A stretch of DNA of 31,825 bases from contig NC_091565.1 in NCBI RefSeq assembly GCF_042767895.1, positions 24,701,923 to 24,733,747 of the forward strand, in the 5' to 3' direction. Of this stretch, positions 1-10,588 are shown one piece after another. The notes beneath the pieces are model-generated. The model worked only from the letters and a program-made list of their open reading frames with translations, was not told the origin of the DNA and ran no database searches. This stretch comes from Penaeus vannamei. Lineage: Eukaryota > Arthropoda > Malacostraca > Decapoda > Penaeidae. How positions within the stretch are numbered: position 1 is the stretch's first letter; each line of letters begins with the position of its first letter. Made by a program: the position numbers and the translations under genes.

Positions 1-792
1 ATAACAATAATATCGATATTATGATTATTTCTATTATTATTTTTATCATTTCAAATTATTATCATTATCGTTATTATAATTGTTATTATCATGAAAATCA
101 TTAGGATATTGTTGATTATTGCTATTATTGCATTAATTACGGAAATTATGATTATAATTATTTTTTTATTATAATTATCCCAATTAATGACATAATTATC
201 GTAACTAATGTCATAAATATCATTATTATCGTTATTGTTAATGGGATTATTATCAAATGTTATTATCATTATAGTAATGATCGCCATAATTACCCTTAAT
301 ATAATCATTATAATAGTTATTATCTTAATTATTTATGTTATTTTCCTCATTATAATTATTTTTATAATGATAATAATAATAATGATAATTTTAGAAATAA
401 TGACAACAACAATAATGATTATAATAACAATAATAACGATATTATGATTATTTCTATTGTTGTTGCTATTTTTAATTATTATCATTATCGTTATTATTAT
501 CATTATCATGAAAATCATTAGAATACTAGTGATTATTGCTATTATTGCATTAATTACGGAAATTATTATGATAATTATCTTTTTATTATAATTATCTTAA
601 TGTTATCATTATCCTAATTAATGCCATAATTATCCTATTTAATGTCTTGATTATCATTATTATCGTCATTATTAATGGGATTATTATCACAATCATCATA
701 ATTAGCAGAATTATTGCAGAAATCATCATAATCATCCCATAAACTCGAAAAAGTTTTTTTTTCGACTATATTCTCAAAGGCAAGATTTTGCC

Positions 793-796
<4 letters not shown>

Positions 797-880
<84 letters not shown>
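797..880. repeat. (TA)42 microsatellite inside a satellite core
   Basis: An uninterrupted TA array lies between GATTTTGCCGTTT and CTTTTAGCC. It stands where the other subfamily A core (1479-1510) has a short T run and CGAC, so it expanded inside the conserved part of the monomer. Confidence 0.95.
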
Positions 881-881
<1 letters not shown>

Positions 882-1721
882 TTTTAGCCTGTTTTCAATG
901 GATGGGCTTTATGATTATTATCATCATTATTATCATTAATATCATCATCCTTATAGGAATTATCGCCATAGTTACCCTTAATATAATCATTATAATAATT
1001 ATTATCTTAATTATTAATGCCATTCTCCTCATTATAACTACTTTTATAATAATGGCAATAATGATAATTTTAGAAATAATAACAATAAGAATAATAATTA
1101 TAATAACAATAATAGCGATATTATGATTATTTCTATTATCATTATTTTTTAAATTATTATCATTATCGTTATTATTATTGTTATTATCATGAAAATCATT
1201 AGAATATTTTTGAATATTGCTATTATTGCATTAATTACGCAAATCATCATTATAATTATAATTTTATTATAATTATCCTAATTAATGTCATAATTATCCT
1301 AATAAATGTCATGATTATCCTAATAAATGTCATAATTAACATTATTATCGTCAATATTAATGGGATTATCATCAAAATCGTCATAATTAGCAGAATTATT
1401 GCAGGAATCATCATAATCATCCCATAAACTCGAAAAAGTTTTTTTTTCGAATATATTCTCAAAAGACAATGTATCGCTAGATTTCGCCGTTTTTTCGACT
1501 TAGCCTTTTTCATTATGGATGGCCTTTATAATGATCATCATTATGATTATCATTATTATGCAATAATTCGACTAGTAATTATCGCCATAATTACCCTTAA
1601 CATAATCATTATAATAGTTATTGTCTCAATTATTAATGTCATTTTCCTCATTATAACTATTTTGATAATAATAATAATGATAATAATTTTAGAAATGGTA
1701 ACACCAACAATAATAATTATA

Positions 1722-1978
1722 ATAACAATAATATCGATATTATGATTATTTCTATTATTATTTTTATCATTTCAAATTATTATCATTATCGTTATTATAA
1801 TTGTTATTATCATGAAAATCATTAGGATATTGTTGATTATTGCTATTATTGCATTAATTACGGAAATTATGATTATAATTATTTTTTTATTATAATTATC
1901 CCAATTAATGACATAATTATCGTAACTAATGTCATAAATATCATTATTATCGTTATTGTTAATGGGATTATTATCAAA
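1722..1978 (+). repeat. Exact second copy of window bases 1-257
   Basis: Bases 1-257 and 1722-1978 match without a difference at an offset of 1721 bp. The match ends at 257/1978, after the word TATCAAA. The left limit is not visible because the first copy starts at the window edge. Neighbouring satellite copies differ at many sites, so this pair is unusually young, gene-converted, or an assembly duplication. Confidence 0.9.
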
Positions 1979-2112
1979 ATCATCATAATTAGCAGAATTA
2001 TTGTAGAAATCGTCATAATTGTAGTGACCTACGGCGTATTTTCCCCACGAGGACGGGAATCCCCGAGTCCCCCCCCCCCCGGAAATGATGGGATATCGTC
2101 TACTCAGGCGAA

Positions 2113-2208
2113 GCAAATCCGCCAGGAACACTACATTTTTCATTTTTACTTTATTTTACTGCAAATCCGCCAGGAACACTACATTTTTCATTTTTACTTT
2201 ATTTTACT
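2113..2208. repeat. 48-bp tandem duplication
   Basis: Two adjacent identical 48-bp units (2113-2160 and 2161-2208), each starting GCAAATCCGCCAGG and ending TTTATTTTACT. The surrounding non-satellite DNA (2030-2740) has no recognisable gene. Confidence 0.95.
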
Positions 2209-2863
2209 GTTTGTTGCATAGATTTTATTAATGCATATTTTAAGTAAACCGTTCAGGGCACCGTATGGTAATTTTTCGGCAAAAATCTTCGGATTTGCCG
2301 ATTTTGAGTTAAATGCATTTTCAATGAGTTTCTGACTGCCCGAGTCTCCCCTGAAATTTTGAAGTCCCCCCTGCAATTTCTAAGGTGGTTGCTGCCACCT
2401 TAGATATACCACGAAAATATTATGATTTTTCACATTACCTTCGAAAATTGGAAATTGTGACGTAACAAATAGACATAGAAAAAAAATAAGAGTATCTTTA
2501 GAAAGCATATAAAATTCTACAAAACATGAGACCAACATGCATTTTTTATGAATAATGAAAAAAGATAAGAAAAATATTGAAACCCAATTTTTTTTTAATT
2601 CACGAAAAATGATATGCTGTTTTTAGACAAGCTTTTATTTTTTTAAATTTGCATGATATTTCATCAGTTTTATCCTTCAGCAAAATGTCTTGAACATAAT
2701 ACCCCCCCCCAAACAAAAATGGGGGTACTTTTAGCATATGCGAGTTACCCGCTCGAATATGTATTTTTTACCTACATTCATCATTCGGTCAAATGACTTT
2801 CTAGTCGATTATATTTCCGGAAAATCTCTCAAAATACTAAAAAAAAAAAATACATACACCAAA
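2209..2863. other. Non-coding AT-rich spacer with a perfect hairpin
   Basis: No gene is recognised. The clearest structure is an inverted repeat at 2379-2404: a 10-bp perfect stem (TCTAAGGTGG / CCACCTTAGA) around a 6-base loop. A weaker one is GGCAAA...TTTGCC near 2279-2300. A C run (about 2702-2710) lies just before AAACAAAAATGGGGG. These may be remnants of a non-autonomous transposon, but no terminal repeats or target duplication could be defined. Confidence 0.5.
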
Positions 2864-2906
2864 GGTCATCAAATACACGGTACTGATCGGTATGTACATT
2901 CATGTA

Positions 2907-2987
<81 letters not shown>

Positions 2988-3032
2988 TGTATACACAGAT
3001 CAGTACGGGTCATCAAATACACGGTACTGATC
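2864..3032. repeat. (AT)38 array inside a 25-bp direct repeat
   Basis: The AT array runs 2909-2984. The same 25-bp word flanks it at 2864-2888 and 3008-3032. The inner ends also form an inverted pair, GTACTGATC (2880-2888) and GATCAGTAC (2998-3006), so the whole block can fold into a long hairpin or cruciform. Confidence 0.9.
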
Positions 3033-3066
3033 TGCATCTGCATGAGAGCCTCCAGCAGGACCGGGC

Positions 3067-4164
3067 GTGGCACCTGTGATGCGAGCAGGGGCAGGCGCGC
3101 CACCCGTGGGACGAGCAGGAGCGGGGCGGGGAGCACCGCCCGTGGCTCGCGCGAGATTGGGTCCGGGCGAGCCAATCGTGGCGCGCGCGCCACCCGTGGT
3201 GCGAACGGGAGCGAGGCGAGGCGCGCCACCGGTGGCGCGAGCAAGACCGGGGCAGGGCGCGCCACCCGTGGTACGAGCGGGGCGGGGCGCGCCACCCGTG
3301 GTACGAGCGGGGCGGGGCGCGCCACCCGTGGTACGAGCGGGGCGGGGCGCGCCACCCGTGGTACGAGCGGGGCGAGGCGCGCCACCCGTGGTACGAGCGG
3401 GGCGGGGCGCGCCACCCGTGGTACGAGCGGGGCGAGGCGCGCCACCCGTGGTACGAGCGGGGCGGGGCGCGCCACCCGTGGTACGAGCGGGGCGGGGCGC
3501 GCCACCCCGTGGTACGAGCGGGGCGAGGCGCACCACCCGTGGTACGAGCGGGGCGGGGCGCGCCACCCGTGGTACGAGCGGGGCGAGGCGCGCCACCCGT
3601 GGTACGAGCGGGGCGAGGCGCGTCACCCGTGGTACGAGCGGGGCGGGGCGCGCCACCCCGTGGTACGAGCGGGGCGGGGCGCGCCACCCCGTGGTACGAG
3701 CGGAGCGGGGCGCGCCACCCCGTGGTACGAGCGGGGCGAGGCGCGCCACCCGTGGTACGAGCGGGGCGAGGCGCGCCACCCGTGGTACGAGCGGGGCGGG
3801 GCGCGCCACCCCGTGGTACGAGCGGGGCGGGGCGCGCCACCCCGTGGTACGAGCGGGGCGGGGCGCGCCACCCGTGGTACGAGCGGAGCGGGGCGCGCCA
3901 CCCGTGGTACGAGCGGGGCGGGGCGCGCCACCCGTGGTACGAGCGGGGCGGGGCGCGCCACCCGTGGTACGAGCGGGGCGGGGCGCGCCACCCGTGGTAC
4001 GAGCGGGGCGGGGAGCGCCGCCCGTGGCGCGCGCGAGATTGGGGCCGGGCATGTCAACCGTGGCGCGCGCGCCACCCGTGGTGCGAACGGGAGCGAGGCG
4101 AGGGTGGCGCGAGCAAGACCGGGGCAGGGCGCGCCATCCGGGGTAAGAGCGAGAGCGGAGGGGA
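3067..4164. repeat. GC-rich 30/31-bp minisatellite
   Basis: The word GTACGAGCGG starts 25 units between 3271 and 3997. Of the 24 intervals, 18 are 30 bp and 6 are 31 bp (starts at 3481, 3632, 3663, 3694, 3785 and 3816); the longer ones have CACCCCG in place of CACCCG. Most units carry the palindrome GGCGCGCC and many CpGs. The array is bordered by diverged copies of the same unit; the left border (about 3124-3270) and the right border (about 4009-4134) match each other in order. Open frames on both strands follow from a 30-bp period with no stop codon, and the 31-bp units shift the frame, so a protein is not supported. The strong GC content contrasts with all flanking DNA. Confidence 0.93.
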
Positions 4165-4181
4165 GTGCGGTGCCCGGGTTC

Positions 4182-4350
<169 letters not shown>

Positions 4351-4606
4351 CGTCCCGGGTGTCACATATATGAGACACCGGGAAAAATAAACAATGTCGG
4401 GCTGACCGCCAGTGCGATGCTGTCTCGGGGCTGCGCTCCGAGGCAGAAGCGGCGCGCGGCCGGGCGGGCGGACAGACTTCGGGGAAGCTCCGCCGCTCCC
4501 AGGCAGAAGCGGCGCGCGGACAGACTTCGGGGAAGCTCCGCCCGCCGATTTTGTAGCCGCCCGGATTTTTTAAATTTTGGCTACAAAATGTACCCGGCGT
4601 GACTGG
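4351..4606. other. Hairpin-rich GC island between two TTA arrays
   Basis: This 256-bp GC-rich island holds several structures: a CCCGGGTGTC...GACACCGGG hairpin (about 4354-4381); a direct duplication starting AGGCAGAAGCGGCGCGCGG at 4441 and 4501, where the first copy has an extra CCGGGCGGGCGG; and a perfect 11-bp inverted repeat ATTTTGTAGCC (4548-4558) / GGCTACAAAAT (4579-4589). It ends in GACTGGGTTATTATT. The compact folded body plus a TTA tail recalls a SINE or other short non-autonomous element, but no RNA polymerase III A or B box is clear. The identity is open. Confidence 0.45.
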
Positions 4607-4660
4607 GTTATTATTATTATTATTATTATTTATTATTTCTTACTATTATTATTATTATTT
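4607..4660. repeat. Short (TTA)n tract
   Basis: An imperfect TTA tract that follows GACTGGG at the end of the GC island. It could be the simple-sequence tail of that island. Confidence 0.85.
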
Positions 4661-4916
4661 AAGCGAGAGCAAGGAACAGGCAGGCGAGAGCGAAACCATG
4701 TGTCCCTTCCACCACAACGAGCATAAATGGTACTTCGGCCATTGAGGAGGCTTCAGACCAGTTTTATATATTGTAAATGCCCATTATAGCTCATTATAAA
4801 GGGAAATGGTACATGATTATATCATATGGAAGTATTTCACATATCATTTGTTATCCATACTGTAAAAAATAAAAAATGAACATATGACATTTTGATATGA
4901 TACCGGTATAACTTAC

Positions 4917-5830
4917 GAAAGCTCTGGCATACGCAATTTTGGTCCAAAAAGAACGTTTTATGGCTCATTTTGTAGCTAAATAAACAATCTTGTGCTTGTT
5001 GCACTTACTTTTTGCAATATTTTCAATTGCTTCTTATAAAAGTGACATAAAAAAATAGGCCTAATTGGATTGTTCAAACAGTCATCTTTGTAATTTATTC
5101 ACCAAAAAAAAAAAAAAATAAAAAAAATAAGGTCGACTTCTAAAATTTGGCTTCCGTATATTATAGTTGAAGGATTGTGTTATTCAGATATGAAATCAGA
5201 ATGGCTGTATGATTTTTGGGGGATTTTTTAGAAAAAATTGAAAATGGTCAATGTAGGCCTATAGACACAACAAATCACTGTGACCCTACTATAACAAATG
5301 TCGTGTAGTGAGATACTATTACTTGCTAGGAATTTCCGCAAAGCTTCGCAATGAAGGTAAATCATAGGAGATTATGTTATAGGAAGATTATTCTAATACC
5401 TAATTTTGTTAATACCAAAACAGCTATGAAAATGTACGAAAACCCAAAAATGCCGATATCTCGGAACACTACCCTTCTAGTCTTCAACAACGATTTTAGA
5501 AACAATTTTAGCCCGAAAAAAAACTTTATGTCTCATTTTGTAGCTGAATAAAAAAACTAGTGCTTGTTCCACTTAGTTTTTGCGTTTTTTCCTGTTTTTC
5601 TTGTAAAGATGACATTTATGCAAAAAAAAAAAAAAATTTTTTTTTGTTTTCTCAAAGTCGGTTATTTAAAAAAATTACAATAAAAAAACAAAGTCGAAAT
5701 CGAAAAAAGTGCTTGGAACAAGCACTAGATTTAGGGTGAATCTGTTCAAAAATCACATCAGAATGCCTGTGTATTTTTTCCTGGATCAGAAATCCTTGTT
5801 GAAAAATTGTTAATTTTCAAAGGGGGGACA
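4917..5830. repeat. Diverged tandem repeat, period about 568 bp
   Basis: Two units align in the same order. CATTTTGTAGCT is at 4966 and 5534 (offset 568), each followed by GTGCTTGTT(G/C)CACTTA. ATCAGAATG(G/C)CTGT is at 5194 and 5757 (offset 563). The second unit also carries perfect 14-bp inverted arms, CTAGTGCTTGTTCC (5557-5570) and GGAACAAGCACTAG (5715-5728). No coding capacity is recognised; short frames here have no family resemblance. 4661-4916 before it shows nothing recognisable. Confidence 0.7.
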
Positions 5831-6329
5831 GTTTTTTTTTTTCGTTTTTTTGACAATAATTCAAAAACTGTTCGGGCGATTTTGAAAAAAAAGAGTTTTG
5901 AGATCTCACTAGGGTCTAAATAAAAGAGTGCAAGTTTCATCAAAATCGGCAAGTAAAATCGAAAAATCGAAAAAATTACCAGACGGTCCCCTTCAGGATT
6001 TAAAACCCGTTTTCTTTAATTTTACTTACATTCTTTATTTTATTATTATCATTATTATTATTATTATTTAACCTATTAAGAGAAATAGCTCGTTTTGTTT
6101 ATCTTTTCTTTTAGTTTGGTTATTTTTACTTTTTTCTATAAGAGATTGCAATTTTAGAAAATTAATTTTAAGCTTATTTTACAATTTTTTACGAATGTAA
6201 GTGGCAGCGCCATCTATTGGCGATTTCCGCCAAAAGCCCTGTAATCCTCTGCCTCGGCTGTAGTTTCATTGGGGGCAAAGCAGATAAATAGGCTGGAAAT
6301 CGTGGGCCTCGCCTTTTTTCACTCGTGAT
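5831..6329. other. AT-rich spacer before the LINE
   Basis: No gene is seen. There is a short ATT tract (about 6041-6070). A word CGCCATCTATTGGCG (about 6209-6223), partly palindromic, marks the switch to more balanced base composition and may already belong to the LINE or to another transposon edge. Confidence 0.4.
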
Positions 6330-7005
6330 TGGAATGTTGTTCAGTCCAGACCTCTCTCTAAGCGCAGCAGCAATAAATTAAAAAGCCTAGTGCCACGTGA
6401 GCTACCTTGGTTTCCGAGGCCTCTCGTCACGCTGCGCATTATTGCTTCTGAGCTATTAAAGTAACTTGTAAAGTAAACCATCTGTCTTTACAGTTTGCAG
6501 CACTTTGTGCTATGACTGCACCTTCAGTTTTCTGCAGGTCGCACGAGGCGTAGATAGTCTGTAGTCGTAGGTAGTACCCCACCTCAGACCCGCATCTTTC
6601 TTCTACACCAGGGTAGCCCTTACGGGCTTTGACACCTGGGTAGTGAGGGCCAGTAGTCTGGGGCGTCCTTTGGGCGCACTTTTTCTTTCCCTGATTTCTT
6701 TTCTTTTCTTAATGTGACTTCCCTGAGCCTACCGGAGTTCCCTTGTGGGCTCCCGTATTCGCCTGGGGGGTGGGCATAGACTTACCGTCCTTCGCTTCGG
6801 CAAGTTCGGCGGTAGGAAAGTGACCTCCACATAACTCGATCCCTCTGTGGAACTGGAGAACGCAACCAGGCTTCCACTGGGGGGTAGAGGACGTTTAACT
6901 GCTACACTCTCTTAGGTATTGCTGTTAGGTTGATTACCAATAGTTAAGGGGTTTATTGGTCCCTTCAGGACAACGGGCAAGGGCCCAGGGGTCGGACTTG
7001 GTCCG

Positions 7006-8184
7006 ATGCCCAGCATGACAGCTACCCCTTCTCCTCGAGGAGAAGGGGCGACCTATGACCGTCCTATGACCTCGACTTCGAATAATGGAACCCCTACTTT
7101 TGACCGACGAGAACTACTTGCTATCCCTCCAGAGAATGCAAGGTATTTGGCTGTCAGATGTGTGAATGAAAATCAGTCGCTTCTGAACGCTAACCCCTTC
7201 ATCATCAAGAAGGTCCTTGATGGTCAAGTGGATGGCGACTTTGATTTTGTCAAGAAATTGCGAGGTGGTAGCTTCCTTGTTAAAGTGCAATTTAAATCCC
7301 AGGTTAACGACTTGCTTCATGATTTGAAGGTTAAAGTAACTATTCCTGTTGGCCCAAATACCTGTAAGGGAATAATCTTTCACAGGGATTTGAGGATGAT
7401 GGATGAGAGCGAAATTCTTGAAAACATGAAGGACTAAGGTGTAATGGACGTGAATTGCATGACCAAGAAAGACGAGAATGTGCGAACGAAAACCGGATTG
7501 TGTTTTTTGATCTTTGCTTCGAGTAAGATTCCTGAGTATGTCTATGTTGGATATGAACGTGTCCAAGTAAGACCTTATATTCAAAAACCTATGCGCTGTA
7601 ATAGATGCCAAAAATTTGGACACACCTCATTACGCTGCATTGACAAGGACACTGATAAATTCACTTGCAGTAAATGTGCTGGAGCTCATGACACCCCTAC
7701 CTGTACTGGTCACCCTCCTAAGTGTGCTAACTGTGGAGGTCCCCATCAGTCAGGCTCTGCCGAGTGCAGCAGCCTGAAGAAGGAGACTGAAATATTAGCA
7801 TACATGAGAGGTCATGATGTTAGTTACTGTGAAGCCAAGAGGAAGGATGAAGGCTTGACCAACAATACTTCCTACGCTTCAGTAGCAACTAATAACACTC
7901 CCAGTGCAAGCAGTGTCAGTCAGTATCTTGCGGCTAAAGATAAAGAAATTGCAGAACTAAAGGAAACGGTTAAAGAATTAATGAGTCAAATTGTTGAATT
8001 GAACAAAACTATTAAACAAATTGCTGAATCAACCCAGCAAAAGCAGCAACGTAAGGAGGATGATACCAAATCACAATCTGGATCACACCTTCCCGTCCAG
8101 GCGACTCCTGTTAGGACTTCGTCTTGTTTTTGGTCTGCTCCTCGGAGCAGATCATCTTCAACCGGGCGTCTCCCTCGCAGATAG
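7006..8184 (+). pseudogene. LINE ORF1 (gag-like, zinc knuckles), one internal stop
   Basis: ORF1 proteins of these elements bind the element RNA and form the ribonucleoprotein particle. The frame starts at ATG 7006 and runs to TAG 8182-8184, 392 residues, with a single in-frame TAA at 7435-7437; the reading frame is the same on both sides. A CAA-to-TAA change is the simplest explanation. Three CCHC-type knuckles lie at about 7597-7767: C-x2-C-x4-H-x4-C (CNRCQKFGHTSLRC), then C-x2-C-x3-H-x4-C, then C-x2-C-x3-H-x6-C. After them comes a lysine/glutamate-rich heptad-like stretch (about 7930-8060) that could form a coiled coil. The first third matches the usual RNA-binding-like domain position but was not assigned by motif. 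The ORF2 remnant begins about 145 bp downstream. Confidence 0.85.
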
Positions 8185-8330
8185 GCGCAGGACATGGAGG
8201 CTATTGTCTCCAAATCTTCCCGCGAGAGGTCCCCGGGAAGCTCGGGAGAGGAGTCGCTTCCCTCCCAGAAAAAGGTGAAAAAAGGCAGACAAGGCACTTC
8301 TAAACCCCATAAAACGTAATCTTCACGTTG

Positions 8331-10580
8331 ACCATTATACAATGGAACTGTCGGTCTTAGAACTAGAGTAAATGACCTCTACAAGAAACCCATTTAAACA
8401 ACCTTATTTCTGATGATTTAGTTTCGTTGAGTTACTACCATCTATGTCGGAAGGATCGAGAGGGTAGGGGTGGAGGCGGAGTTGCCATTTACAGAAGTGA
8501 CTATAGATTCTACTTTGGAGATAGTCGCATGCAAAGTAAAACTCAATAGCACGTATCTGGCTATATGTTCAGTTTATTGTCCACCTGACAATGTGGTATG
8601 ATGAGCTCTTTGCTCTTCAGGATAGTCTGCCACAGAATAAAGTAATTTTAGGTGATTTTAATGCTCATCATACATTATGGGGTTCCCTTCGGATGGATGG
8701 TAGAGCTGAGCAAGTAGTTAAGCTTATTAATGATTCCGATTTAATCCTTCTGAACGATTATAATCCAACGCGAGTGGACGATAATACCGGTAATTTGAGC
8801 TTTATTGACCTATCTCTGGTCTCTTCAACAGTAGCAGCCAAGTGCCTGTGGCAAACCATTGACGACTCGTTGGGAAGCGACCACTTTCCTATTTTTATCA
8901 AATATTCATGCGACACAACCTGAACGCCTTCAGCACCTAAATTTAATGTAAAAAGAGCAGACTGGGTCGCCTTCACAAGGAGCGTCAAACTCGAACTTGT
9001 TGGAGAAACCATTGATGATAAAGTAAGCAATATTCAAAATTCTATTTTAGATGCAGCAATGAAATCCATTCCTAAGACTTCGACAGATAGCGTTAAGCAT
9101 AGAGTTCCATGGTGGACACCAGATTGCCGCAGTGTACTGTGTGAACGCAATAGGGCCTACAGGCTTTTCAAAAAAAACATCACTAATGAGAACTCTTGCA
9201 ATTACAAACTAGCCAGAGCTAGGGCTCGTAGAACAATCAGACAAGCCAAACGAGACTCCTGGCGAAGCTTTGTCTCTACCATCAATAGTAACACCAAAAT
9301 ATCACAGGTTTGGTCCACTATCAATAAAATCAATAGGAAAAAAACATCTTTCAAAATTAAAAATATCATCCATGAGGGAAACCATTTAGACTTACCTAGA
9401 GACATTGCTATTGCACTCGCCAGGCAGTTCTCTTATACAAGCCGCTCAGACAACTACCATCCCGCATTCCTGACCATCAAGGAAGCGGCTGAGCTGCAAC
9501 CCATACACTTTGCCACAGGAGATGACTTTGATTATAATAAAGATCTAATAATGAATGAGCCTGTCCGAGCCCTAGAAGCCTGTAGAGGAACGTCCCCATG
9601 TCCATATAATTCCCATATTGAAAGGAGGGGGTAATCCCAAACATGCCATCTCCTACCGCCCAATTGCGTTGACAAGTTGCTTATGCAAGGTCATGGAACG
9701 AATTGTTAACAGTAGACTATTGCATTTTTTAAATTCCAGGAATTTACTAGTTGATGAGCAGTGCGGTTTCCGAAAAGGACGCCAAACTCTCGATCAGCTA
9801 GTAAAATTGACCAGTCATATTCAAGAGGCAATTGCCAAAAAAAAATTTTTTGATTTCAGTATTTTTAGACATTGAAAAAGCCTACGACATGACATGGCGA
9901 TATGGCCTACTTAGAAAAGTTTTTGCTTTCGGATTACGTGGAAACTTGCCTTGTTTCATTCAAAATTTCATTTCTGACAGAACTTTTGCTGTCAAATTGT
10001 TTTCTGACAATGTCACTTGGACATTTTGTCCAGGCAAACGGAGTCCCAGAAGGAAGTGTCTTGTCACCTACTTTATTTTTGTGTATGATCAATGACATCT
10101 TACCAGCTCCCCCTTCGGAATCTTAAATACTCACTGTACGCTGATGATTTTGCATTATGGCATTCCAGCAGTAATGCAGAATTCTCAGCAAATCGCATCC
10201 AATTGGCACTGGATATGATTCATAACTGGGGCCTCCAGTGGGGTTTTAAGTTTTTGACAAGAAAGAGTATTGGGGTAATTTTTTTCACGCAGGAGAATGC
10301 CGAACATCAGGCTAACTCTAGACCACCACCCAATACTTATTCAAAATTCTGCTAGATTTCTCGGTCTACTTTTTGATCGTAGACTCAATTGGAAAGACCA
10401 CATTGGCCAATTAAAGAATGAATGTCAAAAAACACTACATCTATTAAAGTGCATTTCTGGAAATAAATGGGGAGCTGATAGAAAGTCTTTCCTAATGATA
10501 TATAAAGCCCTGATTGTCTAAAGTAGATTATGGGTCAATCGTGTATGGTTCGGCATCGGCCTCAACTTTGAAAGGAATGA
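8331..10580 (+). pseudogene. LINE ORF2 remnant: endonuclease and reverse transcriptase
   Basis: ORF2 would nick target DNA and copy the element RNA into it. The endonuclease begins with TIIQWNCRS (8331), hits TAG at 8358, and continues in pieces: GGGGVAIYRSD (about 8469), GDFNAHHTLWG (about 8651), SFIDLSLVSS (about 8800) and the catalytic SDHFPI (about 8875). The linker VPWWTPDCRS starts about 9104. The reverse transcriptase shows SYRPIALTS (about 9651), motif A FLDIEKAYD (about 9862), motif B NGVPEGSVLSP (about 10037) and motif C YADDFALW (10137). There are at least five frame changes or stops. A segment seems lost near 9612, where CRGTSP is followed too soon by NPKHAISYRP. A run of A/T at 9837-9850 causes another frameshift. 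Catalytic residues of motifs A and C survive, but the protein cannot be made. Confidence 0.85.
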
Positions 10581-10588
10581 ATGTTGGG

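Larger units (their letters stand above)
1..2029 (+). repeat. AT-rich satellite, subfamily A
   Basis: The block is built almost entirely from ATT, ATC and ATA words, but it is not a plain microsatellite. Landmark words recur: CGAAAAAG followed by a T run and CG (745-763 and 1431-1449), then GATTT(T/C)GCCG (about 783 and 1479), then a TTAGCC-like word and ATGGATGG. This is the same order as in the larger array at 10589-15704, so the two are diverged subfamilies of one satellite. Spacing between the two core copies is about 695 bp, or about 611 bp after removing the (TA)n expansion. The right edge is in mid-monomer near 2029, where the sequence changes to GC-richer DNA. Open frames here are by-products of the ATT/ATC words and are not genes. 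Confidence 0.85.
6330..10588 (+). mobile_element. I/Jockey-type LINE, broken and 3'-truncated
   Basis: A non-LTR retrotransposon with the usual order: 5' untranslated leader, ORF1 with zinc knuckles, then ORF2 with an AP-like endonuclease and reverse transcriptase. The 5' limit is uncertain; an initiator-like TCAGTC lies at 6341, and balanced, gene-like composition runs from there to ORF1 at 7006. The 3' end is cut: coding sequence after the reverse transcriptase thumb region stops between 10578 and 10589 and satellite begins at CATGAAAATC. No 3' UTR, tail or RNase H region is present. This is the reverse of the usual LINE pattern, in which the 5' end is lost, so later rearrangement is likely. 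Stops and frameshifts show that it is dead. The clade is not settled. Confidence 0.85.

Noticed and set aside
3271..4026. CRISPR-like regular array
   Set aside because: The units are contiguous tandem repeats with no unique spacers, in a eukaryotic repeat context.
4351..4606. A ribozyme or rRNA fragment
   Set aside because: The conserved hammerhead words are not present and no ribosomal RNA sequence is recognisable; strong hairpins alone are not enough.
5351..5952. Small open frames in the diverged tandem repeat
   Set aside because: They do not survive between the two units and show no domain or codon bias.
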